Positions 60,484 to 64,000 of a stretch of 64,000 nucleotides of DNA are shown here, piece by piece (positions within the stretch are counted from its first letter, which is position 1; every line of letters starts with the position of its first letter). Location: the NCBI GenBank assembly GCA_041550515.1, contig JBFEOQ010000004.1, positions 1 through 64,000 of the forward strand, read 5' to 3'. Source of the DNA: PFL35 sp041550515. GTDB lineage: Archaea > Thermoplasmatota > E2 > DHVEG-1. The notes beneath the pieces were generated by a model. It had not been told where the DNA came from and made no database searches. It was given only the letters and a program-made list of their open reading frames with translations. The translations under genes and the position numbers were made by a program.

Positions 60484-62026
60484 ATTTATTTATCCTAATC
60501 TTATCCGCCGGCATTATTTGTTTTAATATAGCTAAAAAATTTAAGCCAAAATTCATAACAAAACCTGGAATAGGGATTCCAAAACGTGTTGAACTCTCTA
60601 TTAGTTTTCCGGGATTCATTATATAATGAGGATCTATAGTGGATTTGATATCATCCATGACTAGAACGCCTTTACCATGTATTTTTTTTAGATTTCCACT
60701 AAAAAGAAGACCAAAACCACCAGGTCTTCCACCAACTTTGAATACTTCATCTGTTAATTTTTTTATTAATGCCATAGATGCCATATTTTTTATAAGTTTT
60801 TGTTCATTTGAAAGAGCATATGTCATAAATAACGCTGTATTTGGATCTGATATATAACCCACCACTGCTCCTTTCATCTTTAACTTTTTTAATATCTCTT
60901 TTGATCTTTTAGTCATGATAGTAAATTTTGATAAAGGACAGAATCCTTCTCCTACTATTAATCCTGGTCCAAGACGACGTGCTCTTGATTCGAAAAATCG
61001 CTCATCCCATTCATGTTTTGCAAATTCTTTAGTTTCTTTTTTGCCACCATTTTTTATCATTATATCTTCTGCTTTTTGTTCCTCAAGATCAATAATATTG
61101 CTATCTCCGCTAAAGATAATATTGACTACAGCTCCAATCTTTTGAGATTTTCTATCAAGCTTTTGTAATATATCATAGTGTGCGCCATCAGTAAATGCTA
61201 TGTGATAAGGATTTATGTTTGATCGTGTTAGTTTATATATTGCTTTACTAGCGTCTTCTAGATTTGAAAAAACATATGATGTAGGTCGTATTTCTAAAGG
61301 TGCAGGTAAAACTTTTAAAGTTACTTTTGTAATAATTCCCAATGTTCCTTCAGAGCCTACAAATAAATCTATTAGATTATAACCCGATGAATTATTTACT
61401 ATTTTTTTATTACCTGTGTTAATAATACTTCCATCTGGTAAAACTACTTCTATTGACCGAATCAGTTTATCAATTCCGCCATATTTATATGATCCAATTC
61501 CAACACCTCCAGTATTTATCCAACCACCAATAGTTGCTCCGGGGGCACTACTTGGATAAGCTCCAATAAGAAGGTTTTTACTTAATAGGGTGTCATAAAG
61601 ATGTTTCCAATTCACTCCGGGTTCAACTGTTACATATAAGTTATCTTCATTTATCTCCAAAATCTCTTGCATACTACCCATATCTAAAATAATGCCACCA
61701 AAAGCAGGAACTACTCCCCCAAATGCCCATGAAGAACCTCCTCTTGGTATAATCGGAACATTATTTTTAACAGCATATTTCATTATTTTTGACACATCTT
61801 CGACATTACGTGGCTTAACTACTATATCTGGAATTGTTTTAAATACAAGAGACATTTCTTTAGGTAATGGAGCTAAATCATGGCTGTATAAGAGCCGATC
61901 AATGTTACTTTCACTGATATTACCCTCTCCGACTATATCTGCTAACTTTTTATAAATCTCTGAATTTGTAAATTGTTTTTTTGGAAAATCGGAGTCATTA
62001 TTCGTTTCATTTATTTTTTCACTCAA
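60467..62026 (-). CDS. FAD-linked oxidase (GlcD-like), second copy
   Basis: 519 residues of the PCMH/VAO FAD fold: VPIIPRGGSSWAFGGVVP (~90), AYPSSAPGATIGGWINTGGVGIGSYKYGG (~157) and the C-terminal MNPGKLIE. The C-terminal ~35 residues are a hydrophobic, then basic tail not seen in the first copy, possibly a membrane contact. TTG 62026 is used because AAGGTGAT is well spaced before it; GTG 62035 is the alternative and would add three residues. It oxidises an unknown 2-hydroxyacid or related alcohol and pairs with the following CCG protein. Confidence 0.84.
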   Translation of the reverse strand: MSEKINETNNDSDFPKKQFTNSEIYKKLADIVGEGNISESNIDRLLYSHDLAPLPKEMSLVFKTIPDIVVKPRNVEDVSKIMKYAVKNNVPIIPRGGSSWAFGGVVPAFGGIILDMGSMQEILEINEDNLYVTVEPGVNWKHLYDTLLSKNLLIGAYPSSAPGATIGGWINTGGVGIGSYKYGGIDKLIRSIEVVLPDGSIINTGNKKIVNNSSGYNLIDLFVGSEGTLGIITKVTLKVLPAPLEIRPTSYVFSNLEDASKAIYKLTRSNINPYHIAFTDGAHYDILQKLDRKSQKIGAVVNIIFSGDSNIIDLEEQKAEDIMIKNGGKKETKEFAKHEWDERFFESRARRLGPGLIVGEGFCPLSKFTIMTKRSKEILKKLKMKGAVVGYISDPNTALFMTYALSNEQKLIKNMASMALIKKLTDEVFKVGGRPGGFGLLFSGNLKKIHGKGVLVMDDIKSTIDPHYIMNPGKLIESSTRFGIPIPGFVMNFGLNFLAILKQIMPADKIRINKYEKKK

Positions 62027-62185
62027 TTCTATCACCTTGCGAAATTAGAAAAACTCCTTTCAATATTAACTTTTTCATATTTAATATATAATATTTAAAA
62101 TTACAGGTAATTTATGTCTAATTTTGTAATAATTAAAATATTTAAAAAAATTGGACATTTTGAATTTTTTCCCAAATTAATCGCA

Positions 62186-62620
62186 TTATTTATTGATTAA
62201 AGCTTTTTTCTCTTCAATTTCTTTCTTCATCCATTTCTCAAAATCTGGCCCAATTTTCATCAATTTATTTAACTCTGCATCTAAATTGTCAGAAGAAATT
62301 TTTAATATCCAACCTTCACCATATGGATCAGTATTACAAAGCGTAGGGTCATCTTCAACATCTTCATTAATCTCAGAAATCTCTCCACTTACTGGAGCAT
62401 ATAGTTTACCAGTCCATTTTCCACTACTCATTGTTCCAAATGGTTTATCCTGACTTACTTCATCGTCTTCTTCAAGTGTTACAATACGTTTAATTGTTCC
62501 AGCCAATTTTTGCGTAAAATCAGTTATACCAATTTTTACCTGGTCATCTTCAACTCGAGCCCACATATGCTCTTTGTGATAGTATAATCCTTCGGGAAAT
62601 TCATATTCGTCTATTTTCAT
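62186..62620 (-). CDS. gcvH: Glycine cleavage H-protein-like lipoyl carrier
   Basis: 144 residues. HKEHMWARVEDDQVKIGITDFTQKLAG is the normal GcvH opening, and the lipoyl lysine lies in MSSGKWTGKLYAPVSGEI. It is closer to classic GcvH than the carrier in the lipoate locus (55433-55864). No glycine-cleavage P or T protein gene is in the window, so its use is open. It is encoded next to a GlcD-like gene but with its own 150-nt leader region. Confidence 0.85.
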   Translation of the reverse strand: MKIDEYEFPEGLYYHKEHMWARVEDDQVKIGITDFTQKLAGTIKRIVTLEEDDEVSQDKPFGTMSSGKWTGKLYAPVSGEISEINEDVEDDPTLCNTDPYGEGWILKISSDNLDAELNKLMKIGPDFEKWMKKEIEEKKALINK

Positions 62621-62858
62621 ATAAAATTCTCCAATATAATGGTAATATAAAAAGTTAGTAATATATACTTTTCGTTAAAATATTTTATAAAGCAATATAG
62701 ATAAAAATTATTATAATTTTTTAAAAACTTTGGAAACTTTTAAATCTTTGATATATATTAATTTTAAAAAATGAAATGTTTAAATTTATCATTTTCGTAT
62801 CCAAATAAAAAAAAAAACATTAATTTATTTAATAAAAACTAAAGGCTGGATGTAGTAT

Positions 62859-64000
62859 ATGGATCTTTTATACTCTACAATTGTATTATTGATTTTATCA
62901 ATAATTTGGGCGGTAATAATTTTTCTAGTATTTAGGAGAATGATTGGAAAACAAACAAAAAAAGATAAAATAATGCTTTTTGGTGGTTTTCTTATTTTTG
63001 TGGGTTTAGCCGCTATTGTAATAGCAGGAACGATTACATTTGAGTATATTGAAAGTCCTAAATTTTGTGGAACATCTTGTCATGTTATGGAGCCTTTTTA
63101 TAATTCTTTTAAGTTTCCAGGCAATAACCAAATGATGGATATTCATTTAAATGAAAAAATAAGTTGTTCCAACTGTCATAATAACCCTGGTATTGTTGGA
63201 ACTATTGAAGGTTTTTTATCTGCTATTCCAGAGGCATATATATATTTTACAAATACTTATGATATTAATGATTTACACGGAGATATTTCACGTGAAGCTT
63301 GTCTAAAATGTCATGAGGAAGGTATTGCTAAATTACCTGGAGAGATTAATGCATTAGATGATATTGTTGTTAATCCTCATGATGATGAAACTAAGTGTGA
63401 TGCATGTCACGATCCTCATGAAAATGGATTTGGTCTAACTCAATATGCTTGTCCTATTTGTCATGGAATTTATTTAGATAATTTTGAAATTCGATTATTA
63501 AATCATTCTGAAAGAGTTAAATTAAATTGTGCGGATTGTCATAATAGAAAACATCCAGATAATGCAAAAATCTTTTTCTCTGAATATCCCTCACTTATAA
63601 ATACTGATTTTTGCTCAGATTGTCACGTTGAAGAAATTGAAAGTCTTAATAGAGGAGTGCATAAATCAATTAGTTGTATTATCTGTCATAATGAACATAA
63701 ATCTTTGAGTATAAATTTTGATAAATGTAATGAACCTTGTCATAATCCACCTTCGGATCATAATAAGTTTACTTCAAATTGTATTATATGTCATGATACT
63801 ACAAGAATACATTCTATATCTACTTCTAGTGTTGAACACGATGTAACTTTCTCTGATATTGTATGTTCAACATGCCACAAATTGGAAAATTCTGCATATG
63901 AATATAGTTTTACTCCCTCTTCTTTAGAAATTTATGGAGATAATGGATGTATTGACTGTCATCCGAATCATAATACTACATTTTATCCTCATATTATAAT
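62859..64000 (+). CDS. Membrane-anchored multiheme c-type cytochrome, 3' truncated by the window
   Basis: ATG 62859 opens a frame that runs to the window end (380 residues visible). Two transmembrane helices (about 3-25 and 39-60) anchor the N terminus. The rest is a chain of haem sites: ten CxxCH motifs (at 103, 148, 180, 198, 224, 252, 273, 308, 336 and 364) and two CxxxCH motifs (70 and 290), so at least 12 haems. The first site (FCGTSCHVM) resembles NapC/NrfH-type quinol-facing haem sites. It probably moves electrons from the membrane to the cell exterior. The protein may extend well past the window. Confidence 0.85.
   Translation, partial: MDLLYSTIVLLILSIIWAVIIFLVFRRMIGKQTKKDKIMLFGGFLIFVGLAAIVIAGTITFEYIESPKFCGTSCHVMEPFYNSFKFPGNNQMMDIHLNEKISCSNCHNNPGIVGTIEGFLSAIPEAYIYFTNTYDINDLHGDISREACLKCHEEGIAKLPGEINALDDIVVNPHDDETKCDACHDPHENGFGLTQYACPICHGIYLDNFEIRLLNHSERVKLNCADCHNRKHPDNAKIFFSEYPSLINTDFCSDCHVEEIESLNRGVHKSISCIICHNEHKSLSINFDKCNEPCHNPPSDHNKFTSNCIICHDTTRIHSISTSSVEHDVTFSDIVCSTCHKLENSAYEYSFTPSSLEIYGDNGCIDCHPNHNTTFYPHII

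Noticed and set aside
62769..62840. 23-codon ATG frame just upstream of the cytochrome gene
   Set aside because: It has no ribosome-binding site, is rich in Asn/Lys codons from an A-tract, and is as expected by chance in this composition.
1..64000. CRISPR arrays, tRNA/rRNA genes, insertion sequences and prophage genes
   Set aside because: No regularly spaced repeats, no cloverleaf-like stretches, no transposase or integrase motifs were recognised by eye; a covariance-model scan would be needed to exclude small RNAs.

Overview
The window is about 30-35% G+C with dense, mostly operonic genes. It reads as an archaeal chromosome, most likely from an uncultured, anaerobic euryarchaeal lineage in the Thermoplasmata or sediment-archaea range. 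Evidence: a Holliday-junction resolvase of the archaeal Hjc type, archaeal pantoate kinase next to coaBC, a geranylgeranyl-reductase-type flavoprotein, TATA-like promoters with some leaderless starts, Hdr/Mvh genes, and two secreted C25 (gingipain-like) cysteine peptidases with PKD and PA14-like domains such as those reported for sediment archaea. The lineage is an inference; no rRNA gene or other phylogenetic marker is in the window. No tRNA, rRNA, CRISPR array, transposase or integrase was seen.

Layout. 1-11148: end of a secreted C25 peptidase, a cluster of CBS-domain regulators, an Hjc-like nuclease, a universal stress protein, the CoA genes coaBC and pantoate kinase, a CorA transporter, and a pyruvate:ferredoxin oxidoreductase operon (porGDAB) preceded by an HTH-CBS regulator. 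11261-18840: a second C25 peptidase whose catalytic His and Cys are separated by two PA14-like domains, a radical SAM protein, a nitroreductase, succinyl-CoA synthetase (sucCD), and a two-winged-helix regulator. 19025-41743: a 22.7-kb same-strand gene array, the main interest of the window. In order: a 31-aa leader ORF, fumarate reductase/succinate dehydrogenase B and A subunits, 2-oxoglutarate:ferredoxin oxidoreductase (korDABC), a double HdrA, HdrC, HdrB, a group-3c-like [NiFe] hydrogenase with its protease, two MvhD copies, a three-gene NAD(P)H/FAD Flx/Hyd-like module, a normal HdrA, an HdrA with a GltD-like NAD(P)H oxidoreductase inserted in it, and a rubrerythrin-like protein. 41792-51673: a GlcD/GlcF-type 2-hydroxyacid dehydrogenase pair, a GlpA/GlpB/DUF1667 set, a LarA-type racemase and a two-subunit class I fumarase. 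51711-62620: a geranylgeranyl-reductase-like enzyme, a four-gene lipoate locus (two lipoate ligases, one fused to DUF116; a GcvH-like carrier; a radical SAM enzyme), two UbiA prenyltransferases, a second GlcD/GlcF-type pair and a second GcvH. 62859-64000: a membrane-anchored multiheme cytochrome c with 12 haem sites before the window ends.

How it fits together (inference). POR, KOR, SucCD, fumarase and the fumarate reductase form most of a TCA-type carbon route that passes electrons through ferredoxin. The hydrogenase/Hdr/Flx proteins look like one or more soluble flavin-based electron-bifurcating or -confurcating complexes linking H2, ferredoxin, NAD(P)H and a low-molecular-weight or protein acceptor. 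The FrdA/B pair has no membrane anchor gene and no CCG domain, so the neighbouring HdrB/HdrC is a candidate electron partner. Lactate/hydroxyacid and glycerol-3-phosphate dehydrogenases with CCG or BFD-type iron-sulphur domains would feed in further electrons, and the multiheme cytochrome suggests an additional extracytoplasmic electron outlet. The secreted peptidases suggest a protein-degrading, fermentative or mixotrophic lifestyle.
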